A stretch of 24,955 nt of DNA from UBA3103 sp002365855 (GCA_030627625.1 DAOURR010000034.1:1-24955); one strand, 5' to 3'. Shown: positions 15,317 through 23,504, counted from the first letter of the stretch. The notes: generated by a model from the letters alone, not told the origin. A program made the numbers and translations.

Positions 15317-16234
15317 TTACGTCTTAAAGTATAAAATTCGTGGCTTGAATTTCAGCCTGCCCAGCAGATCTAAATAATCTTCTGCGGTTATCTCACTCAG
15401 CTGTTTGCCCAGCATGGCTACCAGGGCCGCTTCCATCACGTTGGTACCGAAAGACCTTCCCTCATACTCGGGGGTTGTTGTGACGAGGGCGCCAGCACCC
15501 TTTTGCCTCAAAAAATCAATATCATTCCAGGTGGTAGTGTTGGTCAGAATGGTCTGACTGTCCATTTCCGCAGGCATAAAGCGCCTGATCAGGTGAAAAT
15601 CCCCTGCTATGACCTCGGCGTCATGGTAAAACCGGGCAAATTTTCGGACCTTGTCCTCGTCCTGGCTCTCTTGTTTTTTACCGGTGGGATAAATCATATG
15701 AAAGGGCATTTTGATTATTTCAGGCAGAATGCGGTTGGCGATCTCCTCCAGTTCCTCCACCGTCTTAATCGCATAAGGAATTCCGGCCGTAAAGATCAAG
15801 TCACCGTAAGTAACGTCGCATCCCATTTCAGAAAGAGCCTCAGCCATGCCAAAACGGTCCACGGAGCTGACCATCAGCACGCGGACACCTTTTTTAAGCA
15901 GGCCTGTTTCTTCCGCCAGGACCCGCACCACTTCCCTTTCCAGGGTGTTTTTTAACCCGCTGCCGTCAACCACCGGGGTGTTCTTGACTGCTTCCATTAA
16001 TTTTAAGCCGTCCCGGATTGCATAACGTTTTTGCCTGACAAAAAGATAAACGTCAATACCTCCCAGTCCGATCGCATCTACCTTCCCGTCCAGTTCACCA
16101 AGCATTTCCAGCGCACGGTCGAAATCACCGTCCGTACCCCTCCTGGCGATTTCTATTTCTTCCCCCAGCAAATCCACAACCACCTTGTGGTCGCGACTGG
16201 AAGAACCCAGGCTGACGCTGACCACCCGCTTCAA
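15317..16234 (-). CDS. Conserved Firmicute protein of unknown function (quinate dehydrogenase-labelled family)
   Basis: From the TTG at 16232-16234 the product is 305 residues, starting MKRVVSVSLGSSSRDHKV. GGAGG lies seven bases before this TTG; a longer frame from 16252 has no ribosome site. The N-terminus has SLGSSSRDHKV, RRGTDGDF and DAIGLGGIDVYL, followed by a Rossmann-like segment VRVLMVSSVDRFGMAEAL with GCDVTYGDLIFTAGIP, and a C-terminal ITNTT-like step (TILTNTTTW) with DIDFLRQKGAGALVTTTP. I recall close relatives in Moorella and Desulfotomaculum labelled quinate 5-dehydrogenase, but I see no clear NAD-binding GxGxxG or shikimate-dehydrogenase signature, so I would not rely on that name. 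It is preceded by its own good promoter and followed after 67 bp by the SCP2-like and permease genes. Confidence 0.8.
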   Translation of the reverse strand: MKRVVSVSLGSSSRDHKVVVDLLGEEIEIARRGTDGDFDRALEMLGELDGKVDAIGLGGIDVYLFVRQKRYAIRDGLKLMEAVKNTPVVDGSGLKNTLEREVVRVLAEETGLLKKGVRVLMVSSVDRFGMAEALSEMGCDVTYGDLIFTAGIPYAIKTVEELEEIANRILPEIIKMPFHMIYPTGKKQESQDEDKVRKFARFYHDAEVIAGDFHLIRRFMPAEMDSQTILTNTTTWNDIDFLRQKGAGALVTTTPEYEGRSFGTNVMEAALVAMLGKQLSEITAEDYLDLLGRLKFKPRILYFKT

Positions 16235-16291
16235 TATAAAACCTCCAATCACCTTTAGCCGTCCAGGATCTGACCAGCTATAACCCTTACC

Positions 16292-16320
16292 ATTGTATCC
16301 AAAATAATCTAATAATACAA
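16292..16320 (-). promoter_or_regulatory. Sigma-A promoter of the 305-aa gene
   Basis: On the minus strand TTGTAT (+ strand 16315-16320) and TACAAT (16292-16297) are 17 bases apart. The predicted transcript starts near 16285, about 50 bases before the TTG start codon, and would include the SCP2-like and permease genes. Confidence 0.65.
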
Positions 16321-16447
16321 GCTATACGCCCCATTCTGCAAAGCTTCCCACTAATTACGGCGACAACCTGAACCACTCAAATCCGATCTTAGCGATGCAT
16401 TTTGCTACTTAGGCTTCGACAGCCGCTGGAATATTCCTCCTCACAGA

Positions 16448-16478
16448 AAATAGACCTGGTAGTAAGCCAGGCCTATTT
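16448..16478 (-). terminator. Terminator of the DUF2935 gene
   Basis: Arms AAATAGACCTGG (16448-16459) and CCAGGCCTATTT (16467-16478) pair over 12 bases with one mismatch around a 7-base loop. On the minus strand the hairpin runs into TTTTC. It starts 17 bases past the DUF2935 stop. Confidence 0.8.
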
Positions 16479-16494
16479 CGTTTGGAAATTCAGG

Positions 16495-17448
16495 TTATGC
16501 GAATTGGGTTAAACGAGACATTTCAGCTAATCTTCTTTCCGCGGTTTGAATAAACCTATCCGCCTCTCTTCTAACGTGATCTCCCAGTAGTGTTGGAATT
16601 ACGCTGAGAAGTTCACAAGCTGCAATAAGCTCAGTGGCGGCTGCCTTGAAATCCCTTATCTGAATAGCAACCCTAAGACTATCTTTTGTAAAACGTTTAA
16701 TTACCGGATAAACAGGAAAATTTGGTTCTAACATTGATTTTAAATCAAGAGCCTCTAATTGTTTTTGGTCAAACAGTGTGCTAAATAAATTGGCCTGCTC
16801 GACAAATTGTCTTTCTGAAGGATCTAAAAGATGAAGAATAAATTTGGCATGGTCTGCCATTATTCTGTGCCAGAATGTTAAGTCGCGCACTATTGTTAAA
16901 GCTAATGGCTCCCTCCTACATGTTTGCAGAGCAATTAGCCGTCCTATGAACGCAATAGCTTCTCTCCTGATATGATCAATTAATAAAGGAAAGTTGTACC
17001 CTCCAATTTTAGCCGGGCCACAGGTTAATATGCGGTTGAGTACTTGAGTTTTAAAACAGGTAAATTTTTTGGTCAGGTCAATACTGGCTTGGTTTAAAGT
17101 CCTGACATTCTGTTCCGTTGGGTTTTTTGCTATCATTTGAGCCTGATTTAAAAGTTTTGCATAAGACCTCTCATATTGTTGAGCTTCAGCAATTAGATCG
17201 ACATTTACGCAAGCAAAGCCCAGACGCATAAAAAGTGCATGCTCCATCATAATTCTTAACCAAAAAAGGTTGTTGTCAATAGAGTCGGCAATAAAATCGC
17301 CTTGAATCGTTGGGATCTCCATTGCCGCCGGGCAAGTGAATGTTGAACAATCTTGTTCAATGCAGTCAGGTTGACAAAAACCCGGTTTGAATTGGCTAAA
17401 TAAATCATCTCGTGAAACTGGCATAACCATTAAACCCCTTTTTCCCAT
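16495..17448 (-). CDS. DUF2935 helical-bundle protein with an N-terminal Cys cluster
   Basis: A 317-residue protein made of two repeats of the DUF2935 type: DSIDNNLFWLRIMMEHALFMRLGF with a following HDH-like helix set, then VRDLTFWHRIMADHAKFILHLLDPSERQFVEQA. Each repeat carries a FW-x2-IM-x2-HA-F core of conserved Glu/His residues that looks suited to metal binding. Function of the family is unknown; members are common in spore-forming Bacillus and Clostridium relatives. The odd part is the first 45 residues, with C-x3-C-x4-C-x4-C (GFCQPDCIEQDCSTFTCP), which I do not recall in typical members. Start is uncertain: an ATG at 17448 has a weak ribosome site, while ATGs at 17430 and 17424 follow AAAAGGGG. 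A promoter was not identified. Confidence 0.8.
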   Translation of the reverse strand: MGKRGLMVMPVSRDDLFSQFKPGFCQPDCIEQDCSTFTCPAAMEIPTIQGDFIADSIDNNLFWLRIMMEHALFMRLGFACVNVDLIAEAQQYERSYAKLLNQAQMIAKNPTEQNVRTLNQASIDLTKKFTCFKTQVLNRILTCGPAKIGGYNFPLLIDHIRREAIAFIGRLIALQTCRREPLALTIVRDLTFWHRIMADHAKFILHLLDPSERQFVEQANLFSTLFDQKQLEALDLKSMLEPNFPVYPVIKRFTKDSLRVAIQIRDFKAAATELIAACELLSVIPTLLGDHVRREADRFIQTAERRLAEMSRLTQFA

Positions 17449-17562
17449 ATTATGCTATCTCTGGAAGTTCCGTGATACCGAAGACTTTACCAGGCCGGCC
17501 AGGCTGTTGGCTTGCCGGCTTATCGGGAGGATACGGGAAAAAAGTTTTTTTCACGAGTCATG

Positions 17563-18051
17563 CTAAAAAAAGTCCTCGATATTATCAAGTATATCCATGA
17601 TCCGGACAATACCCACAATCCTGCCCTCTTCTTCAACGGGGAGAATGCTGATGTTATGAATCATCATCAGCTCCGTGGCTCTGGTTAAAGACTCGTTAGG
17701 GCTTACGGATACCTTAACAAGCGGCCTTATTGCTTCCATCACATTAATCGAAACACAATCACTCAGCAAAACCTTTTTATAAAAAGAGGGCCATGACATG
17801 GTGAAAAACTCGGTACTCTCACTGCACTCCACGCTTCTTTTTAAAATTTTAAATATATCACGCATGGTCAGGATACCGGCAAGCTCCTCCCCGCCATCAT
17901 TAAGCTTTTTGAAAACCAATAGCGAGCGGCGCTCTTTACCATGTTTAGCGCTGAATTCCTTCATTGCCCTGATTGCCTCCATCAGGCTTTCCGTATCATA
18001 TGCTCTGGGATAATCGTTTACGGGTATCATAAAATATTTAACTTTAAACAA
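17563..18051 (-). CDS. Two-CBS-domain protein
   Basis: A 162-residue stand-alone CBS pair. CBS1 (about 3-70) begins VKYFMIPVNDYPRAYDTESLMEAI and ends LAGILTMRDIFKIL; CBS2 (about 100-160) has VKVSVSPNESLTRATELMMIHNISILPV and RIVGIVRIMDILDNI. Between them is a 30-residue helical insert. Such modules bind adenine nucleotides or other ligands and act as sensors when fused or bound to a partner; here no effector domain is attached and the partner is unknown. The TTG at 18049-18051 has GAGGG eight bases upstream and is preferred over an internal ATG. It is leftward, divergent from the DUF2284-like gene. Confidence 0.85.
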   Translation of the reverse strand: MFKVKYFMIPVNDYPRAYDTESLMEAIRAMKEFSAKHGKERRSLLVFKKLNDGGEELAGILTMRDIFKILKRSVECSESTEFFTMSWPSFYKKVLLSDCVSINVMEAIRPLVKVSVSPNESLTRATELMMIHNISILPVEEEGRIVGIVRIMDILDNIEDFF

Positions 18052-18202
18052 TTATTTATCCCTCACTTTCAAGATCTTGTCTTAAAATAAAAAACGGATT
18101 ATATTGCCATACCCGGTTGTTTTCATTTATATTTTAAACAGCTAAGACAGTTTTCCTTCCCTGTTAATATGATTTAAGAATTTAGAAAAAAAGAGGCCAA
18201 CT

Positions 18203-18667
18203 ATGATTATTCAGGTGAACCCCATAATTGACGAAGGCATAAGGGCCAACTGTCAAAAACCATACCCAGGTCACCCAAACGGCTGCCCTAACTACGGCAT
18301 AAAAAAAGGCTGCCCCCCGGATGCCCCTTTTTTTCCTGACTTTTTTGACCTAAGCCAACCGGTGTATGCCATTATTAACCTTGTGGAATTTAAGCCGCAA
18401 ATTGAGGAGATGAGGCAAAAACATCCTCACCGTGTTGATTTCGAACTCATCAGCGCGCTATACTGGCAGGATTCAGTAAAAAAGGCATGGCACGAAAAAA
18501 TAAGGTCTTTTTTGAATGAACATAAGGGTTATCATGTCACCACCTGCCCTGAGGCAATGGGCGTAAATCTCAGCAGAACCCTGGAGAATGCCGGTTTTAA
18601 GTTGGAGTGGCCACCAGTAAACTATTTCTGTCAGGTGGCTATCGCTGCTTTTGAAAATATTAAATAA
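18203..18667 (+). CDS. DUF2284-like predicted metal-binding protein
   Basis: A 154-residue protein with an N-terminal cysteine set: C17, C28 and C37 in the pattern GCPNYG-x3-GCPPDAPFF, followed by YAIINLVEF. Cys residues recur in TTCPEAMG and NYFCQVA. The CPNYG to GCPPDAP step is like the DUF2284 family, annotated as predicted metal-binding with no proven function; I assign it by pattern only. AGAGG precedes the ATG by about eight bases. It is 66 bp upstream of the cupin gene on the same strand, and the two may be co-transcribed. Confidence 0.75.
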   Translation: MIIQVNPIIDEGIRANCQKPYPGHPNGCPNYGIKKGCPPDAPFFPDFFDLSQPVYAIINLVEFKPQIEEMRQKHPHRVDFELISALYWQDSVKKAWHEKIRSFLNEHKGYHVTTCPEAMGVNLSRTLENAGFKLEWPPVNYFCQVAIAAFENIK

Positions 18668-18733
18668 TCAACATCCATATGTGATATAATTTTTTTTGCG
18701 CAACATAAAAAATCTGCTGGGGGGTAAATCAAC

Positions 18734-19120
18734 ATGAACGAAACGGTCAGGGGTATTAGCGGCGGTAAAATTGTATACCTGGACAATGAATCTGAGGTTG
18801 AAGGCCTTGCGTGGAACCCGCATCCAAGTTTTAAAGGTGTATTCCTGAAACACCTGGTCAAAGGAGATTCCACAAACGGTAAATTCAGCTGCCACTTGAT
18901 CAGGATCTCTGACGGCAATGAAATCAGCGACCACATTCACGAGGGGAAATGGGAGTTGCATGAAGTAATTGGAGGAACCGGCAGCGGATTTCTGGCCGGC
19001 AAGGAAATCGTCTATGAATTGGGTGCATCTATTGTTGTTCCCGAGGGCGTTCAGCATAAGATAATAGCTAATCAAGGCGATGTTTACCTGCTGGCAAAAT
19101 TTATACCAGCGCTGCTGTAG
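18734..19120 (+). CDS. Cupin-domain protein
   Basis: A 128-residue single-cupin protein. Motif 1 region: ISDGNEISDHIHEGKWELHEVIGGTGSGF, with metal-binding His-x-His and Glu in HIHEGKWELHE; motif 2 region: YELGASIVVPEGVQHKI, with P-x-G-x2-H. So a mononuclear metal site is likely. Such proteins include enzymes and ligand sensors, and this one has no further domain. GGGGGT lies nine bases before the ATG. It ends just before a terminator at 19163-19189. Confidence 0.9.
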   Translation: MNETVRGISGGKIVYLDNESEVEGLAWNPHPSFKGVFLKHLVKGDSTNGKFSCHLIRISDGNEISDHIHEGKWELHEVIGGTGSGFLAGKEIVYELGASIVVPEGVQHKIIANQGDVYLLAKFIPALL

Positions 19121-19162
19121 CCGCTTTTATATAAGTGTTAGGAAATCTGATTAAACCTTCCG

Positions 19163-19189
19163 GTGGCCTTCCAGGCCGCTCATTTTTTT
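19163..19189 (+). terminator. Cupin gene terminator
   Basis: GTGGCC (19163-19168) pairs with GGCCGC (19174-19179) around TTCCA with one G-U step, followed by a seven-T run at 19183-19189. Confidence 0.8.
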
Positions 19190-19266
19190 CTAGCGGCTAG
19201 TACATTTGAACACTAGAACGTCCCACCAGGATTATCCTGAATTCCTATTAAATTAAGCATTATCAG

Positions 19267-20007
19267 TTACCTCACTATAGGTGAGGCATCCTCGTCAAAC
19301 GGGTTCAATCTCAGGGCGAGGTGGAACAGGTAGGGGTACTTTTTCTTTAAATACTGCATGTATGCCACCCACTGGACCGCAGCGTCCCTGTAAGCCCTGT
19401 TCATATCCATCTCAAGGTGTTTAAGGTCACTTTCAGGCAGGTTTTCCATATCTTTTCTCTGAACAAGTTCGTCTGTCAGGTGAAAAACGGCGCGCATCAT
19501 TTCCGTAAATGTCTCGTGTTCAAGCAAAACCGGGTTTTCCAGTATTCTAAGCAAGAAATCTCTTTTCTCAATAAGCCAACAGCGCAGTCCGGGCAGATCT
19601 ACCTTGTGGATATCAACGTGGTATGTGTAACACTCAAGCTGGTTTCTCATGCTGTCGAATTCCTGGTCGGACCATTTACCGCTGACCAGAAACTTGCTCC
19701 TGACCTGGTGGAGATTAGGGTCGCGGTCAGATAGGTAAGCCAGCAATTGTGTGCCCACCTCGCTGAAATATGTCCCTATGACCATGTTGATTTTTTCCAT
19801 CCTCTCGCGCTTGGACTTTACGGTAAGCATCTTATTTAAGATCAAGGTAACGAGGAGGACATTGATCGGCAGAAAGCCAAGTGCATTGAATATATAAAAA
19901 TAGGTATTTTGAGGATCCCCCAAAAGGACAAATTTAATAAAATAGACAACAAATGAAAAGCAGATTAGAGAAATGCCCAGTTTAGCTTCCCAGCTCAAAT
20001 GTTTCAA
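19267..20007 (-). CDS. Two-helix membrane protein with a cytoplasmic helical domain
   Basis: I do not recognise the family. 246 residues: TM1 about 9-29 (LGISLICFSFVVYFIKFVLL), TM2 about 36-61 (FYIFNALGFLPINVLLVTLI), then a cytoplasmic, mostly helical domain of about 180 residues with several Trp and Tyr (WSDQEFDSMRNQLECYTYHV, LRCWLIEKRDFLLRIL). The tail ends NPFDEDASPIVR. The start is TTG at 20005-20007; GGGGAG lies ten bases upstream and no ATG is available. A sensor or scaffold role is possible, but no catalytic signature is seen. It is convergent with the cupin gene and divergent from the SRAP gene. Confidence 0.8.
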   Translation of the reverse strand: MKHLSWEAKLGISLICFSFVVYFIKFVLLGDPQNTYFYIFNALGFLPINVLLVTLILNKMLTVKSKRERMEKINMVIGTYFSEVGTQLLAYLSDRDPNLHQVRSKFLVSGKWSDQEFDSMRNQLECYTYHVDIHKVDLPGLRCWLIEKRDFLLRILENPVLLEHETFTEMMRAVFHLTDELVQRKDMENLPESDLKHLEMDMNRAYRDAAVQWVAYMQYLKKKYPYLFHLALRLNPFDEDASPIVR

Positions 20008-20127
20008 GGCTTATATGCTCCCCTTGTTGTATAATAAATATATATTAACACATATGCGCAGGTATTAGCTCAACAACTAACGGTCGTCCGGGCAAATCTA
20101 CAAATTAAGGACAGAGGTGATTTAAAC

Positions 20128-20793
20128 ATGTGCGGGCGTTTCACTCTGGCATCCGATACAAAGGAGTTAAAAGCCGTTTTTTACCTGGCCAGGGATGTCT
20201 TTAATTCCATTCCGAGATACAATATCGCTCCCGGTCAGGACGTATTAACCGTCACCAGCGGTCCGGCCGGCAGGGATATATCTGTAATGAAATGGGGTCT
20301 GATTCCCCACTGGTCCAAGGAGTCGAAATCCGGCTTCAAGATGATCAACGCGCGGGCGGAAACAATAGACCAAAAACCTGCTTTCATGGGAGCTTTCTTA
20401 AAGCGCCGCTGCCTCATCCCGGCAGATGGTTTTTACGAGTGGAAGAAAACCGGCGGCACTAAAAATCCTTTATATATCACCCTCGCCAACCAAAAGATCT
20501 TTGCCTTCGCGGGCATCTGGGAATACTGGAAAACACCTGAGGGAAGTGTTATTTATTCCTGCTGTATTGTAACCACGGCAGCCAATGATGATATCCGGGC
20601 AATTCACGACAGAATGCCGGTGATCCTGGCAGGGGAACGGGAATACAGCGACTGGCTGAAGCTTGAAGATACGGAACTGTTAAAAAAGATGCTGAAGCCG
20701 TTTCATGACAAGTTATCAGTATACCCCGTCTCATCCCTGGTAAATTCCCCAAAAAACGAGGGTAAAAAGCTCATTGATATAATAAAAGCTTAG
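20128..20793 (+). CDS. SRAP / HMCES-family abasic-site DNA-protein crosslink protein (YedK-like)
   Basis: A 221-residue protein. Family hallmarks are complete: MCGRFTL with Cys2 exposed after Met removal, N74 in MINARAET, E104 in DGFYEWKK, and H160 in AIHDRMPVIL. In YedK and human HMCES these residues form a thiazolidine crosslink with abasic sites in single-stranded DNA, shielding them during replication. AGAGGTGAT lies eight bases before the ATG. It is not in an evident SOS operon and no LexA box was seen near 20008-20127. The longer SRAP versions seen in mobile elements differ; this looks like the housekeeping form. Confidence 0.95.
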   Translation: MCGRFTLASDTKELKAVFYLARDVFNSIPRYNIAPGQDVLTVTSGPAGRDISVMKWGLIPHWSKESKSGFKMINARAETIDQKPAFMGAFLKRRCLIPADGFYEWKKTGGTKNPLYITLANQKIFAFAGIWEYWKTPEGSVIYSCCIVTTAANDDIRAIHDRMPVILAGEREYSDWLKLEDTELLKKMLKPFHDKLSVYPVSSLVNSPKNEGKKLIDIIKA

Positions 20794-20803
20794 CCTATTC
20801 TTA

Positions 20804-20893
20804 CTACCGGACCTTCAGGATTTCGAAGAAGAACTTAATATGGTTATCGATCTTTTTCTCAATCTCGCTTGTGTATTGTCTGCCCTTTCCCAT
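20804..20893 (-). CDS. Possible 29-residue peptide (weak)
   Basis: An ATG-to-TAG frame of 29 codons, MGKGRQYTSEIEKK and onward, strongly basic then hydrophobic, on the minus strand between SRAP and the long palindrome. The region upstream has only a weak AGG eight bases before the ATG, and the promoter would have to lie at or past the palindrome. It could be the head of a lost gene or chance. Confidence 0.2.
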   Translation of the reverse strand: MGKGRQYTSEIEKKIDNHIKFFFEILKVR

Positions 20894-20903
20894 TATAACG
20901 CCT

Positions 20904-20954
20904 AATACTAACGCATGTTAGCATGTTTAAAACATGCTAACATGCGTTAGTATT
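20904..20954. repeat. Perfect 25-bp inverted repeat with a 1-base centre
   Basis: Bases 20904-20928 and 20930-20954 are exact reverse complements, separated only by A at 20929. The repeat is nested: each arm contains an imperfect palindrome, CTAAC-GCAT-GTTAG on the left and its mirror on the right. It sits between the convergent SRAP (+) and nadE (-) genes, 16 bases from the nadE stop, so a bidirectional terminator or mRNA 3'-end stabiliser is possible, though there is no T-run. It could also be a cruciform-forming element or a footprint of a small mobile element. Confidence 0.9.
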
Positions 20955-20970
20955 TAATAAATTCAATCTT

Positions 20971-22938
20971 TTATATCTCACTCAGCCAAATGCTGGCATC
21001 GGCATCACTGGGCATTCTCCAGTCTCCCCTGGGGGACAGGCTGATCGTCCCGACCTTCGGGCCGTCGGGCAGGCAGGAACGCTTGAACTGTTGGGAGAAA
21101 AACCGTTTGTAAAAAACCCTAAGCCACTTTACTATTTCCTGCTTCGGGTATTTTTCCTTAAAAGCCCGTTCCGCTAAAAATACTATTTTTTTAGGAGGCG
21201 CCCCGTGCCTGACCATATAGTACAGGAAGAAATCATGTAGTTCATAAGGACCCACGATGTCCTCAGTCTTTTGCCCGATTCCACCTGAAGGGTCCGGTGG
21301 AAGCAGTTCAGGGCTTATCGGTGTGTCTAAAACCTCGTAAAGCGTTTCTTTTGATTTTTCGCCCGCCTCGTTGTCAGCGACCCACTTAACCAGGTACTTC
21401 ACCAGCGTCTTTGGAATACCGCAGTTCACAGCATACATGGACATATGGTCGCCGTTGTATGTGCTCCATCCCAGGGCCAGTTCCGATAAATCACCCGTGC
21501 CCACAACCAGCCCGTTGATTTTATTCGCCATATCCATCAAGATTTGAGTCCGCTCGCGAGCCTGGACGTTTTCATAAGTAGTGTCGTAAACTGAAGCATC
21601 ATGATGGATGTCTGAGAAGTGTAGCAAGCAGGCGGGCCTGATGTCAATCTCCCTCGAGCTCACCCCCAGCGACTCCATTAATCTCAGGGCATTAATGTAT
21701 GTCCGGTCTGTGGTACCAAAGCCGGGCATGGTAACCGCGGTGACGTTTTTTGCGGGTAAACCGAGCAGGTTAAAGGTCTTTGCGGTTACCAGGAGGGCCA
21801 GTGTTGAGTCCAGGCCTCCTGAAATGCCTATGACGGCCCTTTCTATCCTTGCATGCTCCAACCTTTTTGCAAGGCCTGAAACCTGGATGTTGAAAATCTC
21901 GGCACACCTTTCATTGACTTCAAGTGGATTGTCCGGAACAAAGGGCATGGACGGCACAAATCGCTCAAAATAACCTTTTTCCAGATCGAACTTTCTCCCG
22001 TAGAAAACATCAACTACCCTGTACCTTGAGGCGAATGAATTACATTCGGAGTTATCCAAAAAACCCTTAAAGACCTGCCGCTCTGTGGAGAGACGCTCAA
22101 CATCTATCTCCGAGTATATAATAGTGCTTTGCCTCTCAAAGCGCTTCGAGGTCTTGATAATACTCCCATTTTCTGCTATGAGGCAGTCCCCGCCAAACAC
22201 GACGTCCGTAGTTGATTCGTGTACCCCGGCCGAAGAATAGACGTAGCCGCACACGCACCGTGCGCTCTGCTGTGCGACCAACTGCTTCCGGTAGTCAGCC
22301 TTGCTCACCAGGTCATTGCTGGCGGACAGATTCGCGATAACCGTCGCCCCGTTCAAGGCCATGTACGAGCTTGGTGGTACAGGAATCCACAAGTCTTCAC
22401 ATATTTCCACGCCAAAGGAAAAATCAAGCTCCTCACTGTTGAAAATCAAGTTGCCAAAGGGTACTTTTGAGCCAAGCAGATCAATTTCATCAATTGATTT
22501 GCTGATCCCCAGCCCGGGTACAAACCAGCGCTTTTCGTAAAACTCCTTGTAGTTGGGCAGAAACATTTTTGGCACAACGCCCAGCACACTGCCGTTTTGG
22601 AAGGCTACGGCACAATTGAAAAGCATCTGCTTGATCCTCACGGGCATGCCTACAAGAGCCACGACACAGGTACCGTCAGTATTTTTCAGCAGTTGCGACA
22701 AGCATTCGGCAGCCCTGTTCAACAGCGTTCTTTGAGCAAATAGGTCCCCGCAGGTGTATCCCGTAACAGATAGCTCCGGAAACACAACAAGAGCGGCTTC
22801 TTTTATGTCCGCCTCCCTGACCAGGCGTTCTATTTCCCGGATATTGTACTCAGGATTTGCAACCTTCAGCTTGGGAGAAGCTGAAGCAACCCTCACAAAA
22901 CCAAAACTGCTTACGAAAATCACCCCTTTTAGTATCAT
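20971..22938 (-). CDS. nadE: Glutamine-dependent NAD synthetase
   Basis: A 655-residue two-domain cytoplasmic enzyme that makes NAD from deamido-NAD using glutamine-derived ammonia and ATP. The N-terminal nitrilase-like glutaminase has E55 (FPELSVTG), K124 (VPKMFLP) and C180 (VEICEDLW), the family triad. The C-terminal synthetase has the PP-loop SGGLDST at 373-379 and the later GTGDLSELALGW and TYNGDHM. Length is usual for the glutamine-dependent type. Start is unsettled: the ATG at 22938 has only a weak ribosome site, and AAAGGGG upstream of a GTG at 22923 is too close; the SFGFVRVA region is the first conserved part. Monocistronic in this window. Confidence 0.95.
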   Translation of the reverse strand: MILKGVIFVSSFGFVRVASASPKLKVANPEYNIREIERLVREADIKEAALVVFPELSVTGYTCGDLFAQRTLLNRAAECLSQLLKNTDGTCVVALVGMPVRIKQMLFNCAVAFQNGSVLGVVPKMFLPNYKEFYEKRWFVPGLGISKSIDEIDLLGSKVPFGNLIFNSEELDFSFGVEICEDLWIPVPPSSYMALNGATVIANLSASNDLVSKADYRKQLVAQQSARCVCGYVYSSAGVHESTTDVVFGGDCLIAENGSIIKTSKRFERQSTIIYSEIDVERLSTERQVFKGFLDNSECNSFASRYRVVDVFYGRKFDLEKGYFERFVPSMPFVPDNPLEVNERCAEIFNIQVSGLAKRLEHARIERAVIGISGGLDSTLALLVTAKTFNLLGLPAKNVTAVTMPGFGTTDRTYINALRLMESLGVSSREIDIRPACLLHFSDIHHDASVYDTTYENVQARERTQILMDMANKINGLVVGTGDLSELALGWSTYNGDHMSMYAVNCGIPKTLVKYLVKWVADNEAGEKSKETLYEVLDTPISPELLPPDPSGGIGQKTEDIVGPYELHDFFLYYMVRHGAPPKKIVFLAERAFKEKYPKQEIVKWLRVFYKRFFSQQFKRSCLPDGPKVGTISLSPRGDWRMPSDADASIWLSEI

Positions 22939-23333
22939 TCTTTGCTCTATGATTTTTATAAATATATAACGATTATGTCAAATCAGGCAACAAAATATTT
23001 ATAAAAACCGTACATAATTTCTTTTGTATTTTAAATAAATCTTTAATATACCCCGCCCAAACCAGCTTGCCCAATCCCTGGGAACCATAATTTGCAATCC
23101 TTATCACCCAAGCTACCCCTCCGGGCACGCTACAGTTGCAGGATGCGCTAAAGTTATTCTCAGCTACCTAAAATGTACCATTTATTTCTTGTTATTCTTA
23201 GAACTAAGACTAATTAGTTCCCCTCCCGGAAAGACTAACTTCAAACTTTTATCCCCAGGCATCCCATAGATTAAGAAGTCCACTCCGGGCGCCTCTCTTT
23301 TATAAAGAATAACTCAGCTCAGAGGGTAATAAT
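22939..23333. other. Intergenic region upstream of nadE
   Basis: About 395 bases of mixed AT-rich and GC-rich sequence between divergent genes, so it must hold promoters for both nadE and the DUF2892-like gene; none is convincing. The minus strand is open for about 64 codons between 22979 and 23173 without a good start, and I would not call it a gene. No riboswitch pattern was recognised. Confidence 0.5.
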
Positions 23334-23504
23334 ATGCTGTTGGATTTTAAGAAAAATTTAAACACCTTTGATAGAGTTATAAGAGTACTGATCGGTATTT
23401 ATACCCTGTGGTTGGTATTTACCCAAACCGTAACCGGTTTTTGGGCTGTGTTTGTTATTTTTTTTGCCCTGCACATGTTTGCCGGGGCTGTATTATCCTA
23501 CTGA
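23334..23504 (+). CDS. DUF2892-like small membrane protein
   Basis: A 56-residue protein with head NTFDRVIRVLIG, then two hydrophobic stretches (GIYTLWLVF and WAVFVIFFALHMFAG) with a Gly between. This is the YgaP-C-terminal/DUF2892 pattern: Asn-x3-Asp-Arg-x2-Arg followed by two short helices. Relatives occur as stand-alone membrane proteins or attached to rhodanese domains; the function alone is unclear. The usual C-terminal Cys-Pro-Leu-Tyr motif is absent, replaced by AVLSY. GAGGG lies seven bases before the ATG. Confidence 0.8.
   Translation: MLLDFKKNLNTFDRVIRVLIGIYTLWLVFTQTVTGFWAVFVIFFALHMFAGAVLSY

Noticed and set aside
16379..16440. GC-variable stretch with short complementarities between two genes, considered as a riboswitch
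   Set aside because: No conserved core of a known riboswitch class was found on either strand, and the nearest leftward gene has its own promoter closer to its start.
17480..17530. GCCGGC-type inverted repeat after the CBS gene as a terminator
   Set aside because: The stem is plausible but there is no T-run on either strand, and the pairing is partly due to the self-complementary GCCGGC.
22979..23173. 64-codon minus-strand open stretch upstream of nadE
   Set aside because: No ATG or credible start at its head, no ribosome site, and no recognisable motif; length is within chance for this composition.
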